DNA of 5,586 nucleotides from Phycisphaeraceae bacterium (GTDB lineage: Bacteria > Planctomycetota > Phycisphaerae > Phycisphaerales > Phycisphaeraceae), in the NCBI GenBank assembly GCA_016763955.1, contig JAESSU010000074.1, positions 1-5,586 on the forward strand. Reading direction: 5' to 3'. This document shows positions 4,777 to 5,586 of the stretch, in pieces (within the stretch, counting starts at the first letter, position 1; every line of letters starts with the position of its first letter). Under the pieces are notes generated by a model. It did no database searches. It saw only the letters and a list, made by a program, of their open reading frames with translations, and was not told where the DNA came from. The translations under genes and the position numbers were made by a program.

Positions 4777-5472
4777 ATGAGAAACCGTATCAACCAAATC
4801 GTTTTGATTATTGCAGTCGCGATGATTTTTGCCGCAACACAAGCCAAGGCTGCTGTTATCTTGATTGACGATTTTGCATCAGGTGTCAATCTGAGTACTT
4901 TCGGCACGAACAGTGCAGTCGATGACGGTCCTCACGCAGGTGTACTCGGTGGCTACCGTGATACAGCGGTAAATGCACCCCTTGGTGGTTTGAATGTTTT
5001 CTACTCACCTGTTGTAGGCAATACGATTGCTTTTGACGCTCTTGCAGGCTCATCAGGTACTTACAGTTCAATCTACGACGGCCCGGGGCTTGGCGGTGAT
5101 TTAGGTCAGGATCTACTGGGTATCGCTCCGGGTGGTAATTTTTCACTTAGTATTGTTAAGGCCAACGGCAATGGTGCTATACTTGTCACCGTACGCGACG
5201 GCAGCGACCGTGTCCACTCGTCGTATAAGAGCTTCACAAACGGTTTTGTAGGCGTGTTAAACTTCAACTATGGAGAGTATCTTGGAACTGGCGTTGACCT
5301 GTCAGACGTCAAAAATATCTCTTTGATAGTCGCCAGTGGGGGAGTCGCGAATGACTTTACGATAGGCATCTTCACCGCAACACAAGTGGTGCCTGAACCT
5401 GCGTCGCTGTCCCTGCTAGGACTGGGCGCCCTTGTAATGCTGCGTCGCCGCAAGCGTCAACGTGCTGCCTAA
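4777..5472 (+). CDS. Secreted PEP-CTERM sorting domain protein
   Basis: The 231-residue protein has a Sec signal peptide (M-R-N-R, hydrophobic 8-20, probable cleavage after A-K-A at 23-25). The mature part (26-203) is rich in Gly, Asn, Val and Ser and looks like an all-beta sandwich. It carries blocks common in such proteins: D-D-F near 31-33, V-L-G-G-Y-R-D at 56-62, G-L-G-G-D-L at 104-109, V-T-V-R-D-G-S at 137-143 and G-V-D-L-S-D-V at 172-178. The tail is a classic PEP-CTERM: V-P-E-P-A-S at 205-210, a hydrophobic helix at 211-222, and the basic end R-R-R-K-R-Q-R at 223-229. In this family an exosortase cleaves near the PEP motif and the protein goes to the surface or exopolysaccharide matrix; no exosortase is in the window. 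ATG 4777 is supported by GGAAGTGA at 6 bases. The specific role is unknown; structural matrix or carbohydrate binding are guesses. Confidence 0.88.
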   Translation: MRNRINQIVLIIAVAMIFAATQAKAAVILIDDFASGVNLSTFGTNSAVDDGPHAGVLGGYRDTAVNAPLGGLNVFYSPVVGNTIAFDALAGSSGTYSSIYDGPGLGGDLGQDLLGIAPGGNFSLSIVKANGNGAILVTVRDGSDRVHSSYKSFTNGFVGVLNFNYGEYLGTGVDLSDVKNISLIVASGGVANDFTIGIFTATQVVPEPASLSLLGLGALVMLRRRKRQRAA

Positions 5473-5586
5473 TCCCGTTCACAAAAAACGATTCATATAT
5501 ACCCGTCGTCAATGAACTTGTCCTGTTGCTTTTGTACGCGACGATTTGTTTTAGGCCTCCAATGCGTTTACAGCGCGGTCAAAATG
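5473..5586. other. Downstream region with no supported gene
   Basis: No open frame of interest is seen. CGTCG (5504-5508) and CGACG (5539-5543), followed by ATTTGTTTT, might form a weak terminator for the PEP-CTERM gene, but the loop is 30 bases and the stem only 5 bp. The window ends in ATG (5584-5586), which cannot be judged as a start. Confidence 0.5.

Noticed and set aside
5504..5552. CGTCG/CGACG hairpin as a firm terminator of the PEP-CTERM gene.
   Set aside because: The stem is 5 bp with a 30-base loop and an interrupted T tract; mentioned only as a weak possibility.
5584..5586. ATG at the very end as a start of another gene.
   Set aside because: No codons follow it and no clear Shine-Dalgarno precedes it.

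Overview
The window is probably from a planctomycete, perhaps of the Phycisphaerae type. This is inferred from three things together: a small secreted protein ending in a PEP-CTERM sorting tail, a fused double ABC-2 permease starting with a 'VQGGSRR..RHLW.RMGY' block, and a secreted glycosidase-like protein of a kind I associate with environmental planctomycetes and cyanobacteria. The sequence alone cannot prove this. GC content looks moderate (mid to upper 40s percent by eye). There are no tRNA, rRNA, CRISPR or insertion-sequence signatures.

Left part, minus strand (about 1-2100). A promoter-like pair near 2066-2097 precedes a 513-residue secreted TIM-barrel glycosidase-like protein (2037 to 496). 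Its TAG stop is built into a perfect Shine-Dalgarno sequence for the next gene, a TTG-started GntR-type winged-helix protein (485 to 246), so the two are almost certainly co-transcribed and translationally coupled. The GntR reading frame stops at a TGA right after the conserved 'GSGT' end of the DNA-binding domain, and GntR-like residues (IAD) follow the stop, so the gene looks nonsense-truncated. Further left come an imperfect stem-loop, a 7-bp tandem repeat, and the start of a very hydrophobic reading frame that runs off the left edge.

Middle (2038-2622). This is a divergent intergenic region of about 585 bases. It holds the minus-strand promoter, a perfect 9-bp inverted repeat, what looks like the C-terminal end of a decayed cold-shock-domain gene (up to 2466), and a striking G-rich tract that abuts a perfect TATAAT placed so that transcription would begin at the A of an ATG.

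Right part, plus strand (2623-5586). A 627-residue ABC-2-type permease has two homologous halves and no ATPase gene beside it in the window. After a 270-base spacer with two hairpins and a promoter/RBS comes a 231-residue secreted PEP-CTERM protein. The last 114 bases hold no supported gene.

Functionally, the secreted glycosidase-like protein and the PEP-CTERM protein are both extracytoplasmic, and the permease is an export-type membrane component. Nothing in the sequence shows that the three act in one pathway. The most unusual points are the in-frame stop in the GntR gene, the stop/Shine-Dalgarno fusion upstream of it, and the G-tract plus leaderless start of the permease.
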